64,000 bases of DNA, taken from positions 21,537,188-21,601,187 of the forward strand of contig JAKJHU010000037.1 in assembly GCA_022316685.1 (NCBI GenBank). Direction: 5' to 3'. This DNA comes from Progne subis subis. Lineage: Eukaryota > Chordata > Aves > Passeriformes > Hirundinidae. Under the pieces are notes generated by a model that was not told the origin of the DNA, did no database searches, and worked only from the letters and a program-made list of their open reading frames with translations. Positions 26,201-39,300 of this stretch are shown here, in pieces; the stretch's first letter is position 1; each line of letters begins with the position of its first letter. Position numbers and translations under genes: made by a program.

Positions 26201-28809
26201 TAGCAAGAACAAAACAGAAAATGAAGGCAACATTGAAGAGTGGGTCTGTGTTTAAGCGGATTTTTTATTTTTTAATCTTCTCACCTGCAGTGTTCTCTGT
26301 AAGGCAGAGTCTCTTATAGCATCAAAGAGATGTTATTACCCTTTCAGAAAGTGTTACTTTCTTGATACAGTTCAAGACTTGGCGCAGTGGAAGCATGGTA
26401 AAGGCTCACCCTCAGAGAAGATAATAGAAGAAGTGAGCATAGAGGCAAAGTGTTTGCTTAAAATTTTGCCAGCCATTCATTCTGCTGCTTGAATTACTAA
26501 CTTCCAATATTCTTTTGCCATATTTTCTGGTCTAGCATAGTCCTTTTTCCTGTCCACGCCTACTCAAAGTTTTAGCTACTTGTGCTTTCCATGTGGACCT
26601 TGTTAACATTACAATTTTATTAAAATGCAGCAGCAATTTGTATGCAGCTGTATTATCTAAACAGAAGTAAACCAACAAAATCACGTAATTTGTAATGGAT
26701 ATGTGATTTTACCACATTTTAAAAATTGTTTGGCTGCTGTTAGACTGGGTTTTTGGTGATTTAAGGACCTGAAAAAGGTAGCTTAGAGAAGTGTACAAAT
26801 GACTGCTAAGCTGCCACAGTTGTGTTTGTTGTGTGTCCTTAAGCCAGATACCCTCTTACAGCGCAGAAGAGAAGCTCCCTGGATGACTTTAAGAGGCTTT
26901 CTAATCTAATGTGTGTTCTCCTGATCAGACATAGCTGGAAATTCTGGGTGCCCTGCCTTCTGAAGTGAGAGGAGGAGCATGTGGGTTACAGAGTGGAACG
27001 TGGGTTACCGAGCGGATGCTACACATTTTGCTGCTCTCTATTGGGTAACCACTTTTGGGCTTAGTAGGGCCTTGCATTTCTTCAAAACTTTTTTGGGGTT
27101 TTTTTCAGCCTTTACAGACCTAAATTAAAATGACAGTCCCAGAAAAAAGTTTGGAATGAAAAAGATGAAATCTGCTTACATCTCAAGCTTTTCACGTGTT
27201 CTGTGACCAGTTTATAAAATTAGGAAATTGCATGCTCATACATCAAACTTAGGTTCATTACTGTCATTACACCATCGGCTGTGGTCATGGTCTGTGGCAG
27301 CAGGAGGTATTATACCGACCTCTGTCTTGACAGGATGAGCTTGAAACATAGAAAAATGCACATGAAGTTTTTGACAATCAGCTTTTCTGTTAGCTTATGT
27401 CGTTACTGGTGTGGAGGCAAACCGTGGTGGGTGTGATGAACAGATCAGCCCTATCAGGCGAAATAGCAGCTCTGCTCGTCTGGGTACCCCATCTCCAGGA
27501 GTGTATGGTGGGTGGGAGAGCAGAAAGGCTGAACAAACACAGACTGATTCTACCCTGGATTAACCTGGCAGCCTTCAGGAAACTTTAATTCAAGGACTTC
27601 CAAGGGCAGAGGTTGCATTTCTGCACTTGGCAAAATTTCTTTTAAATGCACTTAAGCAGGTTTTTATGGGAAAGGCAGTAATTTAAATTCACTTTAAAAA
27701 GAGTCCTCCAGTAGTGGAAACAGGCTTTGAAATAAGATTCTCTAATGCTGCTTGGCTCTGCATAGCTCATTGCCCAAACAGTATCTGGATGATGAAGCTG
27801 TGTTTAAATAAGATTCTTTAAAAGATTTTCAGCCCACATGGACACTGTAACCACAATGTAGAAAACAGATAGGAATGTTTTGGTAGATGCTGAAAGGGTG
27901 GTGGTGTAGGAATTTGGAGGTCAACAATGATAAAGAAGAATGGAAAGACAAGTGATCTGGGGGATAAAGTTCTCTAAAGAAAAAAATAACACTCTTTCCC
28001 CAGATTTAGGGCACTGGTGTTTTTGCTGTGTACGTCAGTAACACAGGTGTAGGGCTGTGCAAGCCAAGTCCCCAGTGCCATTCACCTCCTCAGCAGTCAC
28101 CAGAGGGACTGCTAACAGTGTTAGCCAAGGCAAGGGGATCTGACCCTCTCCTCTGGGACAGCAGCTCTGTTCTCTGGCAGGCATCCCGGGGGTGCTGGAA
28201 GGCAACGCGGTCTGCACAATCTCTCTGCCTCTTGACCAGAGACAGTCAGGGTCACAGACGTGAATATTATCTTTGTGACGCTTCAAGCAAGCAAACAGAC
28301 AATATATTTTTTTTAAAGGAATGTTGCATGCAGTCAGTTGAATGTAAAAATGTCATATCAGATCTTTCAAGAGCTTGTTCCCTCGAGGGGAGGTTGCGCC
28401 AGAGGCAAGGCAGAGAAGGGAAGGGAGCGCACATGCATGTGCCTGCACTTCTGTGTGTATGTGCACGCACATATGAGAGTCATGAACTGGCCTCTTTTCC
28501 CTGGATGAGTCCCTGTGTCTTCCTTCTGATGTTAACTAAGCCAGGGAACTCCTCTTTTTTCCTGTACCGTAGTCTGGGAATCATGCCCTGGACATTTTTT
28601 CAGCTGAGCACATTGACATATAGGAAATCAGCCCAGAGACTCCTCTTTGAACAGTATTTGTAACAGACAGTTTCACAGTGGTTTCAGGTATGCTTATTTT
28701 ATTTAAACAGCTGCTAGAGAGGAGAGTAAAGAACACAAGTAATTTGTTTTAAGAACAGGTGTCAAAATACAATATCCTAAATATATATACTTGTAGAACT
28801 TAGAGCAAG
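20250..28809. other. Intronic sequence, no gene recognised
   Basis: There is a GC-raised stretch at about 23100-23650, with open frames on both strands that have no recognisable product, and an A/T-rich stretch near 25610-25645. A 17-bp imperfect direct repeat (GTGGGTTAC.GAG.GGA) occurs at 26981-26997 and 27000-27016. The 211-codon frame at 28028-28663 starts at a GTG and shows no domain. Confidence 0.55.
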
Positions 28810-28863
28810 ACTGATCTAGTGTCATTGCATTTATATACTGATCTAGTATAACTGCATTTATAT
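28810..28863. repeat. Two-copy 27-bp tandem duplication
   Basis: Copy 1 (28810-28836) and copy 2 (28837-28863) both begin ACTGATCTAGT and end TGCATTTATAT. They differ at about three of 27 positions, all in the middle. It is a small local duplication rather than a minisatellite array. Confidence 0.8.
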
Positions 28864-31800
28864 ATGGTTTTTTTTCCATGTCCTGCTTAGTGATGCAGTT
28901 GAGCAAGGGAATCATTTTTATTTAGGTCCATCCTGAATTGCAGATGAATGAGAGCATGAAGCAGAGCACCAGCATCAGGAGGAGCAGTGCAGAAAGGGCC
29001 TGGCAGGGTGGCTGTGGACCAGGATGCAGTTCTGGGGAAAAGAGGTGTAAGAGAAGCTGACCCTTGGCCTGGATGAACAAGAAGAAACTCTTTTAAATAA
29101 AAGGTGAAATAAATGCATAAACGATCGGTGAGAATCTTGCCACCACAGTGGGAAAACGTGAAGAATTTCAGCCTATACGTGAGGATCATTATCTGCTGGC
29201 ACAAATTTCTTTCTTTCAGAGTATAGAAGATGGTTTCTTACCATTAGTGCTTCAGCTGTATTGGGAGAAAAGGCAGGTCATTTTGCTGGAACTTAATAAT
29301 TTTGTCTTTTTTTTTTCTTCTCTCCTGGTTTAGCCTGTGATAGCCCATGACTTGACTTGAAACCAGAGGCCATTCAGATCCTGTCATGTAAAGCCTGGGC
29401 TATTGTACAGTGATACTGTGTTTGCTGTTGTTTTAGTGAAGGTACATAGAGAGTGCAAAGTATTGAAAAGAAAAATGAAATGCATGATGATTCCTTTGTA
29501 AGAAGTCAGTCAGCATTCCTTCTTTAGGTTAATATTTCTCAGGTTTTCAAATCTGGCTGCAAAGTCCCTGCTTCCAAAACTTGATATGCAGCTTTCAAGC
29601 CTGAGAATAGGGATGCCATCCTTTGTTAAGCACTGTAGGATATATTTAAGCCCTCGATTAACTCACAGTTGTTTGCTTAGGAAATATGTGTGTAGTGGAG
29701 TTGTTTCACCCTTTATTACATAAACATTTCTCTGGACTGGCAAATTTCACTATTGTTCTTGGAATGTCATTCTCACTTTAAACTTTGCCAGGACCAAGTT
29801 GTCTGTGATGGCACACCTTCCACCTTATGTCTCTCACACCAGTTTTCTCCAAAATCTGTATGTTTTTACAGGTGTTTTCCCACAAGTTCAAAGACTTTGT
29901 TTCTGCTTGTTTGGCAGGGGGGGCGGGGTGCAGTAGTGAGAGATACCCGTGTTCCAAAATGCTCCTCTCCTTTGGAAGTGGGTTGCTTCCACAGAGAGCT
30001 TTAGCTGAAATGGCTAGTCAGAAAACCATCTCTTGTGTGGTAATAAGTTACACTGCTGCAAGCACTCTTACCAGTTTTCAAAGGTTATTGATGCACCTTT
30101 TTTTTGGCAGGTGTGTTTGTATCTGTGGTGTAAGGTTTTACTGTGATAGTGCTTCAAGCAATGACTTGAGTTGCAATTCTGTTTCCTTGGAGCCTCTAAA
30201 AAATACAGATCTCTTTCTTGTTCTGAAAAAGTTATTCTTAGCTTTTATTTTTGTAATGATATGTCTGGTATTTTCCCACTTCTTTCAGCTTGGCTTCTAA
30301 TTAGTTTTGATCGATTAGTTTTAATGAGTTGTGTTCATATGACTGTGCAACATATAAAATTGTGATAGGTAAACTTGGTTTATTGGGTTGGTAGATGTTG
30401 AAGTATTTTGAACATAATAAATAAAGGCAGGGCTGTGTGGTTTTGATTTTTTAAAATAATAATAAGGGCTTTCATCTTTCTACTATACCTCAAACTTTTT
30501 CTTTCTGAAGCATACAAGACTGTTTCTTTCTAAAAATAAATATTCTTTGAAATGGAAAAGTAAACCTGGAACATGCTGGAGCTGTGTAGACCCTGAAGTC
30601 TAATGAGATCACAAAAAACCCCAATCCTGGGCTCGTCCATCTCATTCTATTATTGATTCTGCTCTGCTGAGTCACCAGCCGTCTTACATGAATCCTATAA
30701 AGGAATTTGGGCATATAAGAATAGTGTGATGCAGTATGAAAACTCTCTCAAATCTGATGTGATCTGGCTGCTAAGTGTCATTGCAACTATTCAGTGAAAT
30801 AAAACAAGCCAAGTTAGCAGTGACCTGTAGATCATATAATATTTCAATATAAAAATTAGAAATTTTTGCTTGTTCTGTACAATTATGTCTTTAACGCAGG
30901 AATACTAAGATTGCTCTGGATTCAGAAAAGAAAAAAAAAAAGTTAAGAATAATATTGAATTTAAATGTTATTTCTCAGAGTGTTTTTCCTTGTTTTGACT
31001 GAGCGAGCTATGCCACAGAATGCACCTCTGGTGATTTAACGGAGAAGATATACGGTATTGCATAGAAGCAGAATGAAGCCCTGAAAGTTATTCTTGTGAG
31101 TGTTAACTTCAAAGTACACACACTGTTGAGGGCTGTTTTCTAACATAAAAAGGAGAAAGATATTTTGTTTATTGCATATGATCAGTGTTTCTGTGGCAGG
31201 CCAAGATGCTGAACTTCTTCCCTTGCACAGACGGTTTCACTTAGGCGATGTCTATGCCAGGATGTTTTGGTAAAGAATTTTCCACTCTGGTCACTAGCAT
31301 TGCTGTCTTTTCACTGATGATTGTTGTGAATGGGTTACTGCAGAAAGGACTTTGCCTAAAAGAGGTTTCTGTGCTACCTGGCTTATCCACACCACCTTTT
31401 ACCTTTGTTGCACATTTATCAGTAGTGGCAGCAAATATCGTGAAAAACAGGATTTTTCTCAGCTCAGTAAAGCTGAAGTGGATCACAGTGGAGGTAAACT
31501 TGGTTTATAACATGCCTAAAAACCTGTGGAGCTGTGAAGGACAGCTTTCTGTACCCGTGCCTCCATCACTTTCCCTTGCCTGATGCTGTCAGTTGAGACC
31601 TCCAGTCTGCTTGAAGCTCAGTTTGACCAGCTGAGGGGTGTTCTGCTTTGCTGTTGTGCTCTGCAGCTCAGAGCAAGCTCTCACTTCCTTTTGTGATTCT
31701 CAGTTGTGTTACCTGAGAACTCAGAACTACTGCTACTTTCAGCTACTCTTCCTGTGCTGATAGCACTAGATTTGTCTGTATAAAGTGTGACCTCACCAGA

Positions 31801-32884
31801 AGAGAGCAGAATTTGTTCTTGCTTCTTGACGTGGCAAAGGAACAATAGGAAATACCCAGAAATGAGTACCAGAACAAGATAGGAGTATAAGAACAAATCT
31901 GACAGAAGACTTTTGGTTATTTAGTAGTTGTGCTGGGTTTTTTTTAATACTAGATTTGATAATAAAATATTTAAGGAAAATCAAATACATGTGTATATTG
32001 CTCTATCTTTCTGAAGTTTGCTCAGTGATAGTTATTTGTTCTTGCTACTGTGCATGCAAGTGAGTGTGAATGCAAGGCTGGTCTCATAGAGAGTCTTTGC
32101 CAATAGCAAATGCCAAATGTCTATGGAAGAAATGAATAGTATTCTTAATAATCTCTGCAAAACATTGAACAATGCATTTTAGAACGGTATTTGTCTGTTA
32201 AAGTTTCTCAGTAATCCTCCAAAACTGAACCAACAACCAAGTACCCTGACACTCCATACCTTGGTCAGAATTCAAGTTCCTCACTCTGACACATGGCCCT
32301 CAGCTATTTGGGTGGATATTGCAGTGTTCTTCTGCTGTGAGAAGCAGCTTCTCCTGATACCTCAGAGTGGTGGCATTGTGTGTAATGGTGGCCGAGTGGC
32401 AACACTCCTTACCTTTCATCCACTGCCAGAGGAGTTGGTGTAACCTGTTGCCTCAAATCTCCATGGTACCAGTGAAGAAAACAGAGAATTCGACACCTTC
32501 TGTACAACAGAACACTATGCAAGTTTCCTTTCTATTCAATGGTGTGCTGTCCTCCTCACAATTCTATGGACAGGAGAATATGTTCATAATCTTAATGCTC
32601 TAGAGCTAGGGCTGGAGGAAGGACTCAGGCTCTCCTACTAGGAAATTGTAGGTATGTGTGAAATGCATATATGAAATGATGGACTCTTGATTGTTGGTAT
32701 CCAGGAATGTGGTTTTAGTGTTCCAATAGCTTCATTAATATGTCAGCTTAGTCTTCATTTAATGATCAGAAAAATACATGGTAAAATAAGACTTCACTAG
32801 AAATGGAGTCAAAACTGCCTTGATGTCACTGTAGAAATTTGTGGTGCGTTTCTACATTGGGATTTCAGTATTCCAAATCAAAAA
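28864..32884. other. Intronic sequence, no gene recognised
   Basis: At 28940-29130 a stretch ends in AATAAAAGGTGAAATAAATG, reminiscent of a retroelement or transcript 3' end but not assignable. A G-run (G7 C G4) lies near 29927-29938. The frames at 29827-30300 and 31248-31583 lack supporting features. Confidence 0.5.
30665..30674 (+). promoter_or_regulatory. MAF/NF-E2/BACH-type motif TGCTGAGTCA
   Basis: A perfect match on the + strand, the most 3' of the five copies found. Confidence 0.35.
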
Positions 32885-33395
32885 TATGTAGCAGAAATGG
32901 AAAAATATCAGAGAAGAGCAACAAGAAGGGATGTATGGGGCGGCTTCTCTGTGAGAAATGACTAGGCTGACTAGGGGTCTTCACCTTGAGAAAGCAGTGG
33001 CTGCGAGAGGATGTGATAAAGGTCTGTATTAGGAAGTGCATCAGGAAGGATGATTGTTCACTGCCTCTCAAAAACAAGAAGTGGGGGGCAGCAATGTAAC
33101 CACTAGGTGACAGATCAAAAAAAAAAAATCAAAGGAAGTGGTTTCTCAGATGCGTGTAATTAGAGTGTAGAGCATGGTGGATGCTGCAGGATATTATGGA
33201 TGCCGTCAATGTACAGGTGGTCAAAAAGCAGGCACATAAGACTTTTCCTGGAAGAAAAGTCTACCAAAGACTGTTAGATACAGGGATATTACTTCTGCCT
33301 TAGGAAGTCCCTAAGCTGAAAGATTTTAGAAGTTATCAGCTAGCGTTCTGGAGAACTTTCACTAGATGCTTTTATTTTCATAGTCTTCAAATATT
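32885..33395 (+). mobile_element. Old, heavily diverged CR1 LINE fragment (3' part)
   Basis: The fragment contains recognisable CR1 blocks in element order. Examples are AGAGCAACAAGAA, GAGGATGTGATAAAGGTCT, ATGATTGTTCACTGCCTCTC, CCTGGAAGAAAAGTCTACC and TTAGGAAGTCCCTAAGCTG. These match, with many substitutions, the end of the CR1 reverse transcriptase reading frame and the following region of ancient CR1/L3-like subfamilies. All frames are broken and the terminal 3' repeat is not visible. It sits in the long 5' SPIDR intron in the same orientation as the gene. The exact ends and subfamily are uncertain. Confidence 0.75.
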
Positions 33396-35829
33396 TGCTG
33401 CTTGCTGCTCTAAGCTAGAATGTGGGCCTCTGATCTCACATCAGGACAGCCATTTCTGTTCTCTCTATCACTCACCACAAGTTTCAACATGATGTCACTT
33501 TGCAGTTTGCTTGCTTCCTTTTTCCTCCACCTTTCAGAATCCCTCCGGTATGCCCCTGGACTTTGTGGTGGCTCCCACAGACTGCCTCAAGCCCTACGTG
33601 CAGTTTAGCACTGGGAATAGAGAGAAGAAGTCATCTGAATAATGAGCTCATGGCTAGTCAGACACAAGTTGATATATGGGGTAAACACACAGATTGAAAT
33701 TCTTTCATAACATCTTGATTATGAAAAGATAACCATGATATTTATATCTCCCTAGTTACTTGTAACACCCTCATACCTGGGGTGGAGGGGAAGTGTTTTT
33801 GTTCTGTTTGTAAAGCATCATTCCCATTTAATGCTTCATAGTTTGCAGGTTTTTTAATACCAATTGTTTTGTGTCTGACTTCAGTGTTAAAAAAGTCTCA
33901 GCATAGATTGGAGTAGACTTTTAGTGAATTCTCTCAGAAGTATTACCCCAGTAGGCTCAAGAGATCATTTCCATGCCAATTTGTATGTAAGCACAGCCTG
34001 TGGAATTTTATGTTTGGTGCTGCCAAATGTTAAGTCTTATCATGATGAATTTGGGTCCAGAATGCTAGCAATTTCAGGTGCTTTCTTCATAGCCAAAATA
34101 AGTGGCTGGAGAGCTCTGAGAAACTTCCCTACTTTCCAGTCTTGGTAGAGCCTGGTATTACAGTAATTTCCTGGAGGTGGATGAGATTTGCTTTGATATC
34201 CATCAGTGCCTTCCTGCTTCAGAAGACCTGTACATCCCCTTCAGTTAACACACAGTGCAGCTCCCTGCAAAGGTGAGAGCACTAGGTGTGTGGTATAATA
34301 GTGCTTAATGTTAACCACAAGCTTTTTATAGCAGAGCTCTTCTTAAATGTGAACATTTCCATACAACTTTTTTTCACGCTACAGGGTGTCAGATTTCAAA
34401 AGGCAGCACTATGGCAAGCCAGTGGTTAGTTTATATGATTACTCTGAAATTAGTTAAGTGATATAGTGATAAAAACGTTGGCTTCGTGTACTGCAATTTC
34501 TTCCTGGAGTGATTTCTTAGGTTTACAAGTAATTTTGTTGAAAAGTACAATAGTATTTTGCAGAAAGAACTTACATTGCAATAGAAAATATTTATTTTCA
34601 TTACCTGTGTTGTTTTACTGATTTTCTTAGTTTGCTTTGTACCTAAGGTTCAGTGACAAATTGTAACAGATTGGGCTAGAACAAATTATATATTTAACAA
34701 CTATACGTTCTTTTCTTTGTGTCTTGTATTCATGGAATAAGTCTTCAGAAAAAATATTTTTCCAGTAGGGGGACAAAAGAAATATCTAGCTATTCTATTC
34801 ACAGATAAAATGCATCATACTTTAAAAGTAGAAATTTTAGCTTTTTTTCTGTTACATCTTCTGCAGACCTGCTATTCTGAGGTGTCGAAGCCACATTTCT
34901 TTGGAAACCTGACACAGCTGAGAATTGTATATTTGCCATATGTGACTCTGGACATTGATCTGGAGGGTTAAGGCTACTTTTCCATAGGGAAAAGAGAACA
35001 ATCAGCCACCCAATCAGGGAATTTGTACCACATTAATCTGTTGCTTTGAATAAGATAATTTCAAAGAAAGAGATACCAGCTGATTTTTGTTTTCTGTCTT
35101 TGACGATGGGCATGGGAAGGAGTTTTGTACTGTGAAAGTGTGAACTCAGAATTGCAGTGTCCATGCAGCATTACAGCGGCAGTAATGATGCTGATGGAGG
35201 CTCACACACAAGTGGTGAGATTACTCACTCATGGATGAAAATTCTGTGTTTGGGCAATCTCTAGGCCTGGCAGCAAGCAGGTCTGTCCCAAATGGCTTGT
35301 TGACTTGGGATGTATACTAAGAAGATAGTTACTGTCCTTGGGTGATAGGTGGGCTGAGATTTGTCTGAACTTAAGTTTTTTGGGGTTTGGGAAAGATTTC
35401 TTTCTTAATTATTATCATTAGCTCAATGCTCAGGCATTTCTTGGACATTTCACAGATAAGCATTGCAAATGCAACACAACGCTTAGCAAGAGGCAGCATG
35501 AGCAACTTTCTCTACATTGGATAAAACAAGTGATTCCTAGGAAGTCAGGGATGGGCCCTATACGTTGTTCCTTTGGGGAATGATTCCTCATGCTTCTGGG
35601 CAACAGTGTAAGGCTCCGGCATGCTCTTGTTCTACACGTACTACTGCTGTGCTACTTGGTGGATGTTAAACCTGCTTTATGAAGAAATCATTGTTCTGAG
35701 ACTTGAGAACAGCCTGTTTCATCATTACAGTGCAAGTTGTAGGTCACTGAAACGTTAAGAGTGTTCATTTAATGCAGTGAACTCTTAAAAAAAACCACTC
35801 CAGGCATTTTACACTTTGTAAAGGGAAAC
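33396..35829. other. Intronic sequence, no gene recognised
   Basis: AT-rich, single-copy-looking sequence. No exon with both splice sites in a usable phase was found. Confidence 0.55.
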
Positions 35830-35852
35830 AAAAAAAAAAAAAAAAAAAAAAA
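35830..35852. repeat. (A)23 homopolymer
   Basis: A pure A run left of a GC-raised block. A second A run closes that block at 36305-36324. Confidence 0.9.
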
Positions 35853-35904
35853 GAGCCCAGTAAAATACCCAGGGAGAGTGAAAAAAAGAAAAAATGTTCT
35901 CTAA

Positions 35905-36304
35905 TTTAAAGTGATCCGGAGTCTTCTCGAGTTCATGAACCAGCACTGCCGTTTGATGTCAGCAGAACGGAGCGGAAGCGTGTGGTTTGTGAGCTCGCTG
36001 CTGCCGGGGAGTCACAACTCCTCGCTGGCTGTGGATGGGCTGTGCAGGGCAGACCACAGTGCAAACCCCCTGATTGTTTGGCCCCAGGATTAAGACCCTG
36101 CCTCAAATGGAAACGTCAGCTCCTTTACCTGGTGCCATGCTGTACGTTCTGCGGCATTTCGCATCTCGGATGGAGACAGACCACGATTAACGTAGAAGTG
36201 GGCAAGAACGTCTCCTGCCTACTTGGCCAGATAACCTCCGTCGTAGGAGGGAGGAAGACAAAAGGCAAGCTGTGTTCTTGGACAGAGAAGCGAGCTGCTG
36301 CTGG
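35905..36304. other. GC-raised, CpG-containing block between two poly(A) runs
   Basis: CpGs are much more frequent here than in the surrounding intron (for example in CGGAGCGGAAGCG and CTGCGGCATTTCGCATCTCG). It ends at a 20-base A run at 36305-36324, as a + strand retrocopy would. A 122-codon + frame (35982-36350) runs into the A run but matches nothing I recognise. No target-site duplication is evident, so an orphan regulatory island is equally possible. Confidence 0.4.
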
Positions 36305-36324
36305 AAAAAAAAAAAAAAAAAAAA
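36305..36324. repeat. (A)20 homopolymer
   Basis: A pure A run at the right edge of the GC-raised block. Confidence 0.9.
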
Positions 36325-39300
36325 TTGCCTCATGTTCCTTTAGCATGTGACCAGTTACGGCAATTGCTGATTGTCTACATACCAGGAAAAAAAATGTCCT
36401 CTAGTATAAAAAGTTCCCAGTCTCTACTTCAGGTCATTAGAAAGGTCTAAGGGCAAATACTAAGGAAGTCAATCCAGCTTTTAAATAATACTTTGCTGAG
36501 CAAGAAAAAATCAGAGATGACAAGAGATTTCTTCAGAGGGGCTTATAATCTGTAGTGAACTTTATTTTTTTTCCCCATCATCTTTGGATTAGCTAAATGA
36601 GATGTCTCTCATTCTTTGAAAACTAGTTTTTAAACTATTATGAAGCCGATAGAAAAGAAGCAATATAAGAGAGTTCACAGAAGTCTTGCAATGCCCGTTT
36701 AACACTTTATGTCTAAGAGGATGCTGCAGAATGTATTCTGTATTCTAGAGTAAGGCTGCTTATGGGTATAGAGAATCTGCAGCTGGAACAGATGTTTAAA
36801 ATTGGGGTGATCAGTTATGGTGTCTCAGGCACAAGGGCAACACATGTGGGGATTGCTTGGGGAAGTGATTTTTCTTTTCCCAGCTCTTCTAGCATGATAA
36901 GCTTTGTTTGCCCCGGTCTATACCGTACAAAAAGACAAAAATAATTTAAGGTATACATGTGTCTCTAACATGATTGCCTCTGTTGCAAAGAAAACAGTAT
37001 GAACAATTGGCAATGCAAAGATTTCTGCCATGATGACAAAGTTCCACTCCAAAGAGCTTGCTTTTGCTGAGCAGTACTAGAAAAAATTTCTGGGAAAAGA
37101 GTTTTCATTCACTTAATTGATACTACTTTAATAATTCTATTCTCATATTGAAGAATATATATATAACTTGGTAATGATGTGAATAAAAATACAATTCTGT
37201 ATATTGTGAATATTCTATATGTATGTGAACATTTCTCTGATATAGCTGAAGAACTACTGCTAAGTGTGTGCACATCTGTGCAGGTCTAAAACAAACAATG
37301 TCTTCAGGATAGTGTTTTTTAGTGAACTAATTGCATTTAAGAAACAAGAGGCTTCTTCTGAAAGCATATATATATATATCCCCATTTTTGCTTTGTGGAA
37401 ATACCAAGTAGCCATTAGTTCATGTATTACCCATGTAAAAATATGATGGAATAATGAGTACTTCACCAGGAAAGCTCTTGGCAATTATAAAAGTACTTGA
37501 GACATGGAATTCATAAGCATAGCAAAGCAAAGCTACACGTCATTTGGGTATCAGTAAAACCTACCTGCCTTTAAAAAAAAACCCAAAAAACCTGATCACA
37601 TATCTGCTCAGGAAAATAAAAATAAAACCATAAACCTCAAAGTTTCTGCAAATGATTTGCTACTAACGTCAGTGTTTTTTTTAGAGAATGAGATGTTTTA
37701 GATCAAACAAACATTCTTCTGACATTAGTGATGTAATGGTCTCGTGTTCAGAAAGATTTCCTGTTTACTTTGGGTCTGAACACAGACATCTCAAGAAAGA
37801 AGGTGCTAAAATTTTCATCACACATCTGCATATAAGGAGAGCCCAAACTATTCTGAGATCTGTAGTAAATTTTATATACATTTCTGTTCTTTAGAAAAAA
37901 GTGGGTAAATAACAGTTGAAAAGTCTCATAAAATCAGAGAGTCTCAGTTTGCTGACCAAGCTAATTCCTCAGTTTTAATCCTGTAATGCAGAAAATTATC
38001 AGGCAGTGTCAGTTTGGCAGCCTTGTGAGATATTTTCATGCTCTAAACTGGGAGCTTTGTTAACAAATCCATCTGAAGTCAAGGGACTAGGTGCCCCTTA
38101 GAGATGAATTGCTGCCCCCCTAAATCTGAGGAGCTCACAGATGGCAATAAGGCTTCTTCCTGGTGGAGTTCAGGACATAGTTTTATGCTGTAACTCTTCA
38201 TGAATTTTCTGTTTCTGTTTCTCTGTGTGTTCACAGTAGAAGCAACACATCTTGTTGCTTAAATAAAAATTAAATATAAATAATTTATATTTAAGTGTAC
38301 CCATTTTTCCTAAAAGGCAGAGATCATCTGGCTGTTGTTTTATTTTCCTAATTATAAAATAACAGAGTTTAAAACTTGCTGCAACTCTTCCTATGCCTTT
38401 GAAAATATGAATACATCAATCTCCCTTTAGCTATCTGCTCTCTAAAAAATGAAGTAGTCTATTGTAAAACAGACCACGGTGAAGATCTTGTATGGACTGA
38501 GATCAGAAATAAGTATTTTTGAGTGTTTCATTGCTTCATTTGCTTTTTAACTCTGTATGGTTATGTTTTGAGAAACAATCCACATCTGTTTCCACAGATG
38601 TGGAAACTTGCTTCATCTCCTTAATATAACTGCTGAACAGTCCAGAGACTGAAGGTCTGAACTCGGGTCATCACAGCTTTGCTGCCAAGGCAGGAGGCCT
38701 TGTTTGATGCCTAGGTGATAAAAATCTAATGGTAGAAAAATACAGACTGTGGTGAAGTCACCAAGTGGATTTTGGTCTGTTTTGATGCTGCAGGAAATGA
38801 GATTTCTGGTTGGTTTTGTTAGTTGACTTCATTAGATGTGTGTCCCGTGAGTATAAAAAGTGTATTTCTAAATGTGTGATTGTGATACCAGCATAAGAAA
38901 AACCCAACATCAGCACATAATTGGCATGAAATTATTGTGTGTTTAGAGATTTTGCAAACATTCCCTTAATCTGGTGGGTAAGAAATTGCTGCTTGTGGAG
39001 CTGTTTGGGAATTTACATTGGCACTAGAAACCAAAACTGGATCTAGGAGAGCACATTTATGACAGTGACAAACACACAGGCAAGATAATATACAGCATAA
39101 TGTAAGAAAAACATAGGATTTTGCTTTTAGAAAAATAGAGGGAGAAGGAGCAGCTTGCTGCCAGCTGCAGAAGAATGGATTTGGGCTGGTGGGAAGCACT
39201 CACCAGAGGGGAATGTCCTGCAAGAGTCAGGCTGGCTCCAGTGGACCAGCGGTCTGAATTAACATGGAGCAGGTTTAATAGTCTTTCATTCATGGCTTTT

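Noticed and set aside
28028..28663. Longest open frame in the window (211 codons, + strand)
   Set aside because: It starts at GTG and has no domain, signal peptide, splice context or codon pattern that I recognise. In 64 kb read in six frames, a frame of this length is only mildly unexpected, and the region is locally GC-raised.
37685..37894. Exon-like stretch after a perfect TACTAAC branch point and T8-AG acceptor
   Set aside because: Only one frame is open, and its possible donors (after 37732, 37802, 37864) leave phase 0 or 1, not the phase 2 required by the SPIDR exon at 39668. The donors are also weak, and no homology was seen.
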